Origin: Schauerella aestuarii
GTDB taxonomy: Bacteria; Pseudomonadota; Gammaproteobacteria; Burkholderiales; Burkholderiaceae_B
Length of the DNA: 64,000 bases
NCBI RefSeq assembly: GCF_009866805.1
Contig: NZ_SIZW01000041.1
Location: forward strand, 434,001-498,000
Direction of reading: 5' to 3'
Shown here piece after piece: positions 1 through 10,635 of the stretch. The position numbers and the translations under genes are program-made. Under the pieces are notes generated by a model. That model ran no database searches, was not told the origin of the DNA, and was given only the letters and a program-made list of their open reading frames with translations. The first letter of the stretch is position 1. Every line of letters starts with the position of its first letter.

Positions 1-175
1 TGAGCGGCAATTATAGGGTGGCGAGTGATCAATCTCGATGTGCCAAGTGGATAATCGCTTTTACATCTTGAATCAGAACACTTGGACGAGGGCGGGTTTG
101 CCCCTGTACACTTTTTTGTAACTGCCGATTTTAAAAATTCGGTTCCCTGGAACCAAGTACATAGGAAGAAACACT

Positions 176-793
176 ATGCCCATCAACGTCCGTAAATTGG
201 CGCCTGCACTGGTTGTGCTCAGCTTGGCTTTGGCAGGTTGCCAAACGCCTTCGCAACGCGCCGCCGGCACCACGCCTGCGACGTCGACCGCACCTGCCGG
301 CACGCCTGCACCCGCGACTTCGCCGGCCGAAGCGTCGACCAGTTCGCCGGTCGAGTTCTATCTGGCTCAGCCGCAGAGTGCTCCCGGCATGATGGAAGTG
401 AAGCTGCCCGACGGCGCCCTGTACATGCAGCGTCAGGCCGTACTGACCCGTGACGACCTGTCCGAGTCGGCCGCGCTCGTCGACAAGCAAGGTGTGAACT
501 TCGTAGGTCTGCGCTTCACTGAAGCTGGTGCACGCAAGCTGACCGACATCTCCACGCAAAACATCGGCAAGATGCTCGCGCTGGTGGTCGACCGTCAACT
601 GGTCGCCGCACCGCGCATCTCTGAGCCGCTGAATCGCGGCGTGCTGGCCTTCAGCGTCGGTTCGGCGCAAGAAGCGACCGAACTGGCTGCCCGCATCCGC
701 GGCGATGCCGCTGTGCCGCCCGCCGGCGTGGCACCGGGTTCGACCGGCGCTCCCGGTTCGATGGGCGTGCCGCCCGCCGCCCCGCGCCGTTAA
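176..793 (+). CDS. Lipoprotein with SecD P1-head-like domain
   Basis: A 205-residue predicted lipoprotein. The signal peptide ends in the lipobox LAGC (Cys22) and is followed by an Ala/Pro/Thr-rich linker to about residue 60. Residues about 60-190 resemble the head part of the SecD/SecDF periplasmic P1 domain: FVGLRFTEAGARKL, then LALVVDRQLVAAPRI, then a run ending in ELAARIRG. SecD itself is a six-helix membrane protein; here the head stands alone on a lipid anchor. The C-terminal tail is Pro/Gly/Ala-rich. The start is set by AGGAAG nine bases upstream. A hairpin terminator follows the stop. Role unknown; an envelope or export accessory is an inference. Confidence 0.7.
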   Translation: MPINVRKLAPALVVLSLALAGCQTPSQRAAGTTPATSTAPAGTPAPATSPAEASTSSPVEFYLAQPQSAPGMMEVKLPDGALYMQRQAVLTRDDLSESAALVDKQGVNFVGLRFTEAGARKLTDISTQNIGKMLALVVDRQLVAAPRISEPLNRGVLAFSVGSAQEATELAARIRGDAAVPPAGVAPGSTGAPGSMGVPPAAPRR

Positions 794-832
794 GCGTCAA
801 AGCCATACCCGGTAACCGCAAGGGAGCCGTTC

Positions 833-869
833 ACCGCGCCGCTGGTTCATCCACGGCGCGGTTTATTTT
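833..869 (+). terminator. Hairpin terminator after the lipoprotein gene
   Basis: Nine-bp perfect stem (833-841 with 854-862), a 12-base loop, then TTATTTTT. It lies between convergent genes and overlaps the last codons of the XRE gene. Confidence 0.7.
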
Positions 870-1299
870 TGGGTGACGGCTTGGTGCGCGAGCGGGCTGC
901 AATCGCATAGTCGTCGACCATGACGCGCGCGACGTTTTCGACGGTGCGGCGCTGGTCCTCGGTCAGGGCCTCGTATTCGCTGCGCGAGATCGATGCAAAG
1001 GGCCAATCGCCGTCGCCTGCCGTCGATGCGCGGCCTTCCATGAGCCGATGTTGTTTCGGCGGCGCGGCGGGCCCGTATCCCGGCGTCGCCGGCGCCATGG
1101 GACCCTTTCCTGATTCGAGCCACTCGGGATTGACCTCTAGCGCCCGCGCCAGATCCATGATGCGTCGCGACTGCTTGCGCTGCCGACCCTCATAGCTCGC
1201 AACGGCCGCTTGCGACATGCCTGACGCCTCGCCCAGTTCTCGCTGCGTCATCCCGCGCAGATGGCGGGTATCCCTCAATCGGTCTGAAAATGTCTTCAC
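847..1299 (-). CDS. XRE-family HTH transcriptional regulator
   Basis: A 150-residue protein with an N-terminal lambda-repressor-like helix-turn-helix (about residues 5-62; core MTQRELGEASGMSQAAVASY). This is followed by the NPEWLESG segment typical of phage-derived and Cro/CI-type repressors, and a low-complexity basic tail. The start codon is GTG; the next in-frame ATG would cut the HTH. It is divergent from the winged-helix gene at 1377, and the 77-bp space between them carries two identical-pattern palindromes. I infer autoregulation and repression of the neighbour. No S24 peptidase domain is present, so it is not a LexA-cleavable CI type. Confidence 0.85.
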   Translation of the reverse strand: MKTFSDRLRDTRHLRGMTQRELGEASGMSQAAVASYEGRQRKQSRRIMDLARALEVNPEWLESGKGPMAPATPGYGPAAPPKQHRLMEGRASTAGDGDWPFASISRSEYEALTEDQRRTVENVARVMVDDYAIAARSRTKPSPKNKPRRG

Positions 1300-1323
1300 A
1301 ACCCGATTGAATCTTGCACCTCG

Positions 1324-1357
1324 ATCACAATGGTGATTACGACATCACGTATGTGAT
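1324..1357. promoter_or_regulatory. Twin operator ATCAC-N4-GTGAT
   Basis: Two 14-bp palindromes, ATCACAATGGTGAT (1324-1337) and ATCACGTATGTGAT (1344-1357), have centres exactly 20 bp apart, that is two helical turns. They lie between the divergent XRE and winged-helix genes. The likely ligand is the XRE protein. Confidence 0.7.
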
Positions 1358-1376
1358 TTTCTAGAGAGCAAGTGCC

Positions 1377-2156
1377 ATGCGATATCGACCTGGACTTATC
1401 GTCCTGCAAGCTGCGGGCGTCGCCGGCAGTGACTACGCGGCGTTGTTGTTGGACCAGGGCTACGATGTGCAGGCCTTTGAAAGTCCGTCAGCGTTTGCAC
1501 GCCTGTATGCGCCGCATGGGGCGGTGGCCATCCTGCTGGTGGGCGATGCCCGGCCGCTCGATGAGGCAATGGCATGCATTCGTCGGGTGGATGCCGCCAC
1601 GCCCGTCGTCGTCGTTCGGGCCGGTGCCGACGTCGCGCTGCGCGTGCTGGCGCTGCAGGCCGGCGCGGATGCGTGTTATGCCTCGGATGTGTCGGCGATT
1701 GAACTCGCCGCCGCGTTGCGTGCGGTCGTACGTCGCCTCGCGCAGCCGGGCGCAATGGACTTGTCCGCGAATCGGGTTGATTGGACGTCCATCCTGCGCC
1801 GATCGCATCGCGACGTGTCGCCGGGGTGGCGGTTGCTGGATGGCGGCAGCACGTTGGTCAGTCCAAGCAACGATTGTCTGCGGCTGACCGCCTCGGAACG
1901 CGTGCTGATGGTGTTGCTGATCGGCATGGCGGGGCGGCCGCTGCACCGTAGCGATATGGCCGAAGCCGCGTGGCCGAGCCATGCCGCCATCGGAATCGGT
2001 GCCAACAAACCGCGCAGCGTGGATGTGCTCGTCTCCCGCTTGAAGCGCAAGGCCGAGCGCCAGGGCATGGTGCTGCCGGTGATGGCCGTGCGGCGGTGGG
2101 GTTATATGTTTTTGGGTGACGTCATACCGTCATCGGCTGCGATGTGCAGCGATTGA
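1377..2156 (+). CDS. Pseudo-receiver/winged-helix transcriptional regulator
   Basis: A 259-residue protein. Residues 1-125 have the alternating strand/helix pattern of a response-regulator receiver (LIVLQAAG, AILLVGDARPLDEA, TPVVVVRAGAD), but the acidic pair after strand 1 is missing and the conserved Lys of strand 5 is not there. Phosphorylation is therefore doubtful. Residues about 165-255 form an OmpR/PhoB-type winged helix (LTASERVLMVLL ... VDVLVSRLKRK ... RRWGYMF). No histidine kinase is adjacent. Divergent from the XRE repressor, which probably controls it. Target genes are unknown. Confidence 0.7.
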   Translation: MRYRPGLIVLQAAGVAGSDYAALLLDQGYDVQAFESPSAFARLYAPHGAVAILLVGDARPLDEAMACIRRVDAATPVVVVRAGADVALRVLALQAGADACYASDVSAIELAAALRAVVRRLAQPGAMDLSANRVDWTSILRRSHRDVSPGWRLLDGGSTLVSPSNDCLRLTASERVLMVLLIGMAGRPLHRSDMAEAAWPSHAAIGIGANKPRSVDVLVSRLKRKAERQGMVLPVMAVRRWGYMFLGDVIPSSAAMCSD

Positions 2157-2254
2157 CGCCCGACGCTTGAAGCGCCGCAGCCGTGCTATCCAGTGCATAC
2201 GTTCCACGTGGGGATGGCGGCTGGCGATCGGTAAGGGACGACCGCCAACGTTGA

Positions 2255-4644
<2,390 letters not shown>

Positions 4645-4700
4645 TCACCATAGCGATATGCCGGCCCGAGCGGTCTGACGCCTTTTGGGCCGCCATGCAA

Positions 4701-4728
4701 AAAGCCCTGCCGCGCGCGACAGGGCTTT
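4701..4728 (-). terminator. Terminator after rpmA
   Basis: Nine-bp stem (4701-4709 with 4720-4728). Read on the minus strand it is followed by a run of five T. It lies between rpmA and obgE and so separates the abundant ribosomal-protein message from obgE-proB. Confidence 0.7.
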
Positions 4729-4764
4729 CAGCATACCGCTAGATCTATCGTTGCTCGCGCGAGA

Positions 4765-5028
4765 TTACTCGGCGGCTGCGACGATGGACACGGTGCGCTT
4801 GTTCAAGGCGCCCTTGACCGAGAACTTCACGTTGCCGTCGACCAGCGCATACAGCGTGTGGTCTTTGCCGATGCCGACGTTCACACCGGGGTGGAACGAC
4901 GTACCGCGCTGACGCACGATGATCGAGCCTGCATTGATGAGTTCGCCGCCAAATGCCTTGACGCCGAGTCGCTTCGATTCTGAGTCGCGACCGTTACGCG
5001 TAGAGCCGCCGCCCTTTTTCTGTGCCAT
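4765..5028 (-). CDS. rpmA: Ribosomal protein bL27
   Basis: An 87-residue 50S subunit protein next to the peptidyl-transferase centre. The N-terminus [18 protein letters not shown] is diagnostic, followed by [22 protein letters not shown]. It has no N-terminal cleavable extension of the Firmicutes type. Good ribosome binding site (AGGAG in the minus sense). Co-transcribed downstream of rplU with 53 bases between them, followed by a terminator. Confidence 0.98.
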   Translation of the reverse strand: MAQKKGGGSTRNGRDSESKRLGVKAFGGELINAGSIIVRQRGTSFHPGVNVGIGKDHTLYALVDGNVKFSVKGALNKRTVSIVAAAE

Positions 5029-5081
5029 GTTTAGCTCCTGCTAATTAGCGACCGATTCAAATCGGATCCGAGGCGCGAGCC

Positions 5082-5390
5082 TTAGATCGTGATGTCGCTG
5101 ATTTGAATTTCGGTGTAGTTTTGACGGTGGCCCTGACGCTTCTGATAGTGCTTGCGACGGCGCATCTTGAAGATCTTGACTTTGTCGTGGCGGCCATGCG
5201 CAAGAACCGTTGCCGTGACCGCAGCGCCCGTGACGAACGGCGTACCAACTTTCAGTTGATCGCCTTCGCCCACGGACAGTACGTCCAGGGTGATTTCTTG
5301 CCCAATGTCAGCCGGTATCTGTTCGATTTTAAGTTTTTCACCGCTGGCAACACGATACTGCTTGCCACCGGTTTTTATGACCGCGTACAT
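5082..5390 (-). CDS. rplU: Ribosomal protein bL21
   Basis: 50S ribosomal protein, 102 residues from the ATG at 5390 ([14 protein letters not shown]). That start has AAGGAA upstream and matches the usual 103-residue family length. A longer in-frame ATG at 5432 would add 14 residues not seen in the family and is rejected. The C-terminal block [16 protein letters not shown] binds 23S rRNA. First gene of the rplU-rpmA-obgE-proB block, divergent from ispB. Confidence 0.97.
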   Translation of the reverse strand: MYAVIKTGGKQYRVASGEKLKIEQIPADIGQEITLDVLSVGEGDQLKVGTPFVTGAAVTATVLAHGRHDKVKIFKMRRRKHYQKRQGHRQNYTEIQISDITI

Positions 5391-5581
5391 GGGATATTCC
5401 TTGGAAAATTCAGCGAATAAATGCTGAGCCAAAGATTCTAGCGCGGGATCCCGAAGAAGTCAAAAAGCTGTGCTGGGGCAAGACCTTAGCGCCGTACGGG
5501 TGTTGTTTTCAAGCGGCGCACCCTGGCGCGCGCGGATGGCTCAATCCGGCACTACTCCCGGGCCCCCCTTGCGCCCGCCCG

Positions 5582-5587
5582 TATAAT
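5582..5587 (+). promoter_or_regulatory. Candidate -10 element for ispB
   Basis: A perfect TATAAT hexamer 116 bases upstream of the ispB start in the rplU/ispB divergent region. No good -35 hexamer lies at 16-18 bases, so this is only a candidate. Confidence 0.4.
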
Positions 5588-5703
5588 CTCAGGCGAAATC
5601 CCGCATTGCCCCGGGCGCCGCGCATACGCTTTTCAGCGACCGCACCTCGTTGCATGTTGTTTGATGCCTGATGAGCCGTCCGGCTCCTTGATTCGGAAAC
5701 GTC

Positions 5704-6669
5704 TTGAACCTGCCTGAACTGATTGCCCCCATCGCCGAGGACATGAAAGAGGTCGACGCGGTCATTCGCGCTCGTCTCGACTCCGAAGTCGTTCTGATCC
5801 GAACCATTGGCGATTACATCGTGGGCGCCGGCGGCAAGCGCATGCGCCCCGCGCTGGTGCTGATGATCGCGCGTGCCCTGGGTTACGAAGGGCGCAATCA
5901 TCACGTCCTGGCCGCTGTCGTGGAGTTCATCCATACGGCCACTTTGCTGCACGACGACGTCGTCGACGAATCCGATCTGCGCCGCGGCCGCCAGACGGCC
6001 AACGCCGTCTTCGGCAATGCCGCCAGCGTGCTGGTGGGCGACTATCTGTATTCGCGCTCGTTCGAAATGATGGTGGATGTGGATTCGATGCGGGTCATGA
6101 AGATCCTGTCAGAAGCCACTACTGTGATCGCCGAAGGCGAAGTGCTGCAATTGCTCAACGTGCACGATCCGGATGTGTCGCAAGAACGCTATCTGCAAGT
6201 GGTGCGCTACAAAACGGCAAAGCTGTTCGAAGCCGCTGCCCGCGTGGGCGCGGTCATCGCCAATGCCACGCCCGAGCAGGAAGAGGCCGCTGCAGCCTAT
6301 GGCCGCCACATCGGCACCGCCTTCCAATTGGTGGACGATGTGCTCGACTACAGCGGCGCGGCCGACGCGCTGGGCAAGAACGTGGGCGATGATTTGCGCG
6401 AAGGCAAACCCACGCTGCCGCTGATCCGCGTGATGGAAGTGGGCACGCCCGAGCAGCGCGCCATGATCCGCACGGCGATCGAAACCGGCGACGCCGATTT
6501 CGAAGCTGTGGCCGCCGCGATTCGCGAAACGGATGCCCTGGAGCATGCCCGCGAGGCGGCGCGCCAGGAGGCACAGTTGGCGCGCGAAGCACTCGCCGGC
6601 TACCCAATTTCCGTTTATCAAGAATCTCTGTTAGAATTTTGCGCTTTCGCGGTTAACCGAGATCGCTGA
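5704..6669 (+). CDS. ispB: Octaprenyl diphosphate synthase
   Basis: Trans-prenyltransferase that builds the C40 side chain of ubiquinone by adding isopentenyl units to an allylic diphosphate; cytosolic. 321 residues, family-typical. The first Asp-rich motif is DDVVD (84-88) after EFIHTATLLH, and the second is DDVLD (211-215) after GTAFQLV. GKRMRP (44-49) is the diphosphate-binding segment. The TTG start gives MNLPELIAPIAEDMKEV, aligning with E. coli IspB; an ATG 13 codons in is a weaker alternative. Divergent from rplU as in other Burkholderiales. Confidence 0.94.
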   Translation: MNLPELIAPIAEDMKEVDAVIRARLDSEVVLIRTIGDYIVGAGGKRMRPALVLMIARALGYEGRNHHVLAAVVEFIHTATLLHDDVVDESDLRRGRQTANAVFGNAASVLVGDYLYSRSFEMMVDVDSMRVMKILSEATTVIAEGEVLQLLNVHDPDVSQERYLQVVRYKTAKLFEAAARVGAVIANATPEQEEAAAAYGRHIGTAFQLVDDVLDYSGAADALGKNVGDDLREGKPTLPLIRVMEVGTPEQRAMIRTAIETGDADFEAVAAAIRETDALEHAREAARQEAQLAREALAGYPISVYQESLLEFCAFAVNRDR

Positions 6670-6920
6670 AGAAAAAAGGTTGAAAGACCTGGGTCAAACG
6701 ACATGCGGCGAAAGCCTTCCACGTTGATTGGCCCGAGCAGGAAGTTGGGCGCATTTTGCTGACGGACGAATGTCTGGAGGCCACGTTATTGAGCGTAAAG
6801 TTCAACCGTGATGTGGGCACAACAAGCAGGTCACCGAAGTTCGCACGATAGAAAAGTACGCGCAGCACGAAAAATGCCGTGAATACCGCCTACAATGCAC
6901 GACGGTAAATTGCACGACAA

Positions 6921-6997
<77 letters not shown>

Positions 6998-7034
6998 TTG
7001 ATTTGGTCAACACCTTGTACCAGCAAGGACCAAG

Positions 7035-7060
7035 AAGCACAGCTCAGGCTGTGCTTTTTT
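7035..7060 (+). terminator. Terminator of tRNA-Pro
   Basis: Stem AAGCACAGC (7035-7043) with GCTGTGCTT (7048-7056), tetraloop TCAG, then a T-run to 7060. Confidence 0.85.
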
Positions 7061-7171
7061 GTTTTCTGGCGACGCTATCATTGCTGCCGGCGTTACCTTG
7101 GCGCCATGATCTCGCTGCCACGAGCGCTGCCGGCGCCGCCAACCCGCGTTCGGCTCTGCCTCCCCCCGCTA

Positions 7172-7759
7172 CTACCGCCGCAATCCCGCCAGCAGCGCCC
7201 GCATGCTCGCAAGGGCTTTCCCCGCGGCTGCGCGCGGATCCTCGGCACTTGCAATCCACAGCGATGCATTGAGCGCCGCGCCATTGACCAGATAAGCCGT
7301 TGCTTCGGCATCCACAGGCTTGATCACCTTCTGATCGATCAACGTTTCGATGCTGCGCTTCGTGCTGGCCAGACAGGCGCTCTGACTTGCCCAACGCGTG
7401 GGGTCGCCCAGAACGGCCGGGCCGTCGAGCAGCACGATTCGCTGAATTTCAGGTTCGAGCGCCAGCTCGATCCACGCCACGCTTTCTTCGACGAACCCGT
7501 CCCAGGGGGTGGCAGCCTGGTCCACGATCGCCTGCAGCCGCAGGGCGGATTCTGCATCGATCTGCGCAATCACTGCCTCCAGCAGGCCTTTCTTGCCGCC
7601 GAAGTGATGGTAAAGCGCGCCGCGGGTGAGATCGGCATCGGCCGTCAGATCTTCCGTGGCGGTGTCGGCATAGCCCTTGGCACCGAACGCCTTGCGGCCG
7701 GCGGCGATGAGTTTGCCGCGCGTGCTGGCGATCATGTCCGAGCGTTTTTGACGCGTCAT
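7172..7759 (-). CDS. TetR-family repressor
   Basis: A 195-residue regulator with an N-terminal TetR helix-turn-helix (about 10-58; LIAAGRKAFGAKGYADTATEDLTADADLTRGALYHHFGGKKGLLEAV) and a helical ligand domain. Divergent from the oxidoreductase at 7881, with two operator-like palindromes in the 121-bp gap. I infer that it represses itself and the oxidoreductase and is released by an electrophile or xenobiotic; the ligand cannot be read from sequence. Confidence 0.9.
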   Translation of the reverse strand: MTRQKRSDMIASTRGKLIAAGRKAFGAKGYADTATEDLTADADLTRGALYHHFGGKKGLLEAVIAQIDAESALRLQAIVDQAATPWDGFVEESVAWIELALEPEIQRIVLLDGPAVLGDPTRWASQSACLASTKRSIETLIDQKVIKPVDAEATAYLVNGAALNASLWIASAEDPRAAAGKALASMRALLAGLRR

Positions 7760-7785
7760 GACGTCCCTTCTCCTGAATCATGCAT

Positions 7786-7834
7786 TGACATACACAGTGT
7801 ATGTCAATTACTTTGTTCACATACACTGTGTACG
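7786..7834. promoter_or_regulatory. Two TetR operator candidates
   Basis: A perfect 21-bp palindrome at 7786-7806 has arms TGACATACAC and GTGTATGTCA around a central A. A second, imperfect copy (CACATACAC-T-GTGTACG) centres on 7827, 31 bp from the first centre (7796). Both lie between the divergent TetR and oxidoreductase genes. Confidence 0.75.
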
Positions 7835-7880
7835 CGAGTGACGTGCGTCGTGCAAGTGCCTTTCAATTTAGGACTGACGA

Positions 7881-8912
7881 ATGAACCCGATTCAAAACCA
7901 GCAGATAGTTCTGGCGGCGCGCCCCGACGCTGATTTGCAACTTACCGACTTCCGATTGGAAGAGGTCGATATGCCTGTTCCCGGCGCAGGCGAGGTGCTG
8001 CTCGAAACCATCTATCTCTCGATCGATCCCTACATGCGCTGGTGGATCCGCGGCGAGAAGTCCTACAACGATCCGATCGAGATCGGGCAAGTGATGGTGG
8101 GGGGCACGGTGTCGCGCGTGCGGCAATCCCGTCATCCGGAATGGCCGGTGGGGACGTGGGTATTGGCGTTCTCGGGATGGCGGCGTTTTGCCGTATCGGA
8201 TGGGAGCGACCTGCGTCGCATCGATCCCGACATCGCCCCGCCATCCACCGCCCTGGGCGTGCTGGGTATGACGGGATTCACCGCTTACTCCGGCCTGCGC
8301 AATATCGGACGTCCGAAGGCGGGCGAAACGGTGGTGGTGGCAGGCGCCAGCGGTGCGGTGGGCTCGGCAGTGGGGCAGATCGCACGCATTCATGGGGCGC
8401 GCGCCGTCGGGATAACCACTGGGGCAGAGAAGCTTGCTTATGTGAGGGACGAATTGGGGTTCGATGCGGTTGCCGATTACAAGGCGCCTGACTTTGCGGC
8501 GCAGTTAGCCAAGGCCAGCCCGAATGGTATCGACGTGTACTTTGAAAATGTGGGCGGCAAAGTGTGGGACACCGTGCTGCCGAGGTTGAATATGTTTGCA
8601 CGGGTTCCCGTCTGCGGTTTGATCTCGCAATACAACGCGCGCACGGGCGGCACTGGCGGCGACGATCGATTGCCGAATGCCATGGCGCTGATCATGGGCA
8701 AGAGCCTGACGTTGCGCGGCTTCATTCAAACCGAGTTTGCCGCTACGCAAATGGACGACTTTCTGCGCGATGCAGGGCAGTGGATCGCGGACGGTAAGTT
8801 GCGGTATCGCGAGCATGTCGTGCACGGACTCGACGCGGCGCCGCAGGCATTGATTGGGCTATTGAAAGGCCAGAACTTCGGGAAGACGCTGGTACAGGTC
8901 GGCGAGCCCTGA
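7881..8912 (+). CDS. Zn-independent MDR NADP-dependent oxidoreductase (CurA/LTB4DH-like)
   Basis: A 343-residue medium-chain dehydrogenase/reductase of the leukotriene-B4-dehydrogenase/curcumin-reductase group, which reduces alpha,beta-unsaturated carbonyls with NADPH. The N-terminal catalytic fold has YLSIDPYMRWWI. The Rossmann part has GMTGFTAYSGL and VVVAGASGAVGSAVGQIA (about 150-167). DVYFENVGGKVWDTVLPRLN is the family signature. Zinc-ligand cysteines are absent, as expected. Divergent from and probably repressed by the TetR protein. The physiological substrate is unknown. Confidence 0.88.
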   Translation: MNPIQNQQIVLAARPDADLQLTDFRLEEVDMPVPGAGEVLLETIYLSIDPYMRWWIRGEKSYNDPIEIGQVMVGGTVSRVRQSRHPEWPVGTWVLAFSGWRRFAVSDGSDLRRIDPDIAPPSTALGVLGMTGFTAYSGLRNIGRPKAGETVVVAGASGAVGSAVGQIARIHGARAVGITTGAEKLAYVRDELGFDAVADYKAPDFAAQLAKASPNGIDVYFENVGGKVWDTVLPRLNMFARVPVCGLISQYNARTGGTGGDDRLPNAMALIMGKSLTLRGFIQTEFAATQMDDFLRDAGQWIADGKLRYREHVVHGLDAAPQALIGLLKGQNFGKTLVQVGEP

Positions 8913-9188
8913 GCGAGCGCTGCGATGAGGGCGCAAGCCTATCTGAACGCGATGGCCGAAGGCGCATCAACGGCGTGGCACCCGAATGCGATCATCGTAA
9001 GCGCATGCGCCCACCACGCCGCACCTTCTCTACTGCGTTGTCGCCCAGGCCCGTCGGCTTGGTGAAAAAAATACCGCGACGACGGCATCCAAGAGTAGAG
9101 TCGCGGTAGAGCCTGCTGCTTTTCCGCGTGATGCGGATTGAGGTTCAAGCGTAGTCGCCTTTGTTATCCAACGTTCTCTGGGGGACAT

Positions 9189-9479
9189 ATGGAACAAATT
9201 CTGATTGACTTGATTGCAGGCGCGGCAGGGGGCAACGCCGTCGGAAAAACATCGCCGAAGTTCGATCTCGGCACGGTGGGCAATACGATTGCAGGTTTGG
9301 TGGGCGGCGGTATTCTCGGTCAAATCGTGACGATGCTGATGCCCGCCGTCGCAGGCGCCGTACAAAGCGGCAACTTCAGTATCCAGGCCATCATCGCGCA
9401 GCTTGTTGCCGGTGGCGCTGGCGGTGCGATTCTGACCGCAATCGTGGGTGCGGTGAAAAATCGGAACAAGACGGTCTGA
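9189..9479 (+). CDS. Small Gly/Ala-rich hydrophobic protein
   Basis: A 96-residue protein starting at the ATG with GGGGGA four bases upstream. The upstream in-frame extension to 9138 has no such site. Composition is mostly Gly, Ala, Ile and Val, with two amphipathic or membrane-like stretches (GNTIAGLVGGGILGQIVTML and IIAQLVAGGAGGAILTAIVG) and a basic tail KNRNKTV. No family function is recognised; similar unnamed proteins occur in other proteobacteria. Glycine-zipper-like spacing suggests membrane association. Confidence 0.7.
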   Translation: MEQILIDLIAGAAGGNAVGKTSPKFDLGTVGNTIAGLVGGGILGQIVTMLMPAVAGAVQSGNFSIQAIIAQLVAGGAGGAILTAIVGAVKNRNKTV

Positions 9480-9501
9480 TTCGCATCGTGTGACGTTGGC
9501 G

Positions 9502-9546
9502 CCAACACACCAACACACCAACACGATTACCCGATTACCCGATTAC
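9502..9546. repeat. Two consecutive 8-bp tandem arrays
   Basis: CCAACACA x3 (9502-9525, the last copy ending G) runs into CGATTACC x3 (9524-9546, the last copy truncated). It lies in the 63-bp gap between the convergent small protein and hydrolase genes. Confidence 0.85.
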
Positions 9547-10322
9547 GTTATTTCCGTCGCCGCCGCGTGCGGCGCAGGCGCGGACTGCGCGGTTTCCAAA
9601 AATTCTCGTATCTCGTTGATATACGTCGCGCGATTGTCTGTTCCTTTCCAGTGCGCAACCTTCCGTGCATGGGGCGACAACGCAACGATCTCATCGGCCA
9701 CCTCGGCGGGATGGAGCAGGTCGTTGCCTGCCAGCACGAGCAGGGGCACAGGGTTGCGTTGCACGGCGTCGCGCGTCACGCTGTAGACGAAATCGCGATC
9801 GAAGAGGTTGCGTCGAAAACCGGCAATATCGTCGGCGGTGACTGACGCATTGCGCTGCTGCACGCCCGCGGCCCACTCCTCGAACGTCTCTGCACGGCTA
9901 TCGGCGTTCTGTTCGGTAAGCCCGATCGGTTGCTGCAACACAGCCGCTGTCACACGGCTGGGTGCCTGTTCGCAGAGCTTCAATGCGAAGGACGCGCCGA
10001 TGCATGACCCCAGCACGTGAAAGCGGTCAATGCCCAACGCATCCAGCAAACCAAGATGATCTTGAACATACGTGTGCCAACCATCGCCGGCGCGCACCGG
10101 TGCGTGTGAGCGACCGGCGTTACGCTGATCGATCGCAATCACGCGATAGTCAAGGGCGAACGCTGCGATCGGATCGGGCCAATCGCGTGGCCGGCCATCG
10201 CGCGTCGTGCGCCACAGTTCGATGTGCGAGAGCAGGCCGCCGGGTGCCAGGAGCAGCAGAGGATGGCCTTGACCGTATTCTTCGTAATAGAGGTCGGCGT
10301 CGCCGATCTTGAGGGTGGGCAT
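9543..10322 (-). CDS. Alpha/beta-fold hydrolase
   Basis: A 259-residue serine hydrolase. The oxyanion region is LLLAPGGLLSH (about 24-33) and the nucleophile elbow is GSCIG with Ser106. The acid lies near LVLAGNDLLHP. The last part reads HWKGTDNRATYINEIREFL where a catalytic His would be expected (HWKG), so the triad looks complete. The fold fits esterases, lactonases or C-C hydrolases; substrate not assignable. Start at ATG 10322 with AAGG upstream. A low-complexity tandem tract lies directly upstream. Confidence 0.85.
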   Translation of the reverse strand: MPTLKIGDADLYYEEYGQGHPLLLLAPGGLLSHIELWRTTRDGRPRDWPDPIAAFALDYRVIAIDQRNAGRSHAPVRAGDGWHTYVQDHLGLLDALGIDRFHVLGSCIGASFALKLCEQAPSRVTAAVLQQPIGLTEQNADSRAETFEEWAAGVQQRNASVTADDIAGFRRNLFDRDFVYSVTRDAVQRNPVPLLVLAGNDLLHPAEVADEIVALSPHARKVAHWKGTDNRATYINEIREFLETAQSAPAPHAAATEIT

Positions 10323-10355
10323 GTCGATGCCTTGAAAAAGTGTGAATGATCACGC

Positions 10356-10520
10356 GACTGCGTAACGTCGCAACGTCGCAATGTCGCAACGGCGTAATGT
10401 CGCAACGGCGTAATGTCGTGATGGTGTAGTGGTTCAACCACATCACGCACCACGCATCACGCACCATGCACTACGCACTACGCACTACGCACTACGCACT
10501 ACGCCATTGCGTCATTGCGC
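10356..10520. repeat. Degenerate 7-9 bp tandem tract
   Basis: Left part: repeated GTCGCAACG/GTAATGTCGCAACGGC units. Right part: CATCACGCACCACGCATCACGC, then CACTACG repeated about five times (10479-10503), then CCATTGCG units. A small inverted repeat GTGGTT/AACCAC sits in the middle (about 10430-10442). It is immediately upstream of the hydrolase start and 3' of the Bug gene. Confidence 0.8.
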
Positions 10521-10635
10521 CATTGCGTGGTCACGGGACCGCGTGCTCGCAACCGTCGCGCGGGCGCGTTGTTTGCTCGCCGTTGTCGCAGGACGCGGTG
10601 TGAAGGACAGCTTGCTCGACGGCAATGCAAGGGTC

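Noticed and set aside
10479-10503. CACTACG repeats as a CRISPR-like array
   Set aside because: Units of 7 bp without spacers; this is a simple tandem array, not a CRISPR.
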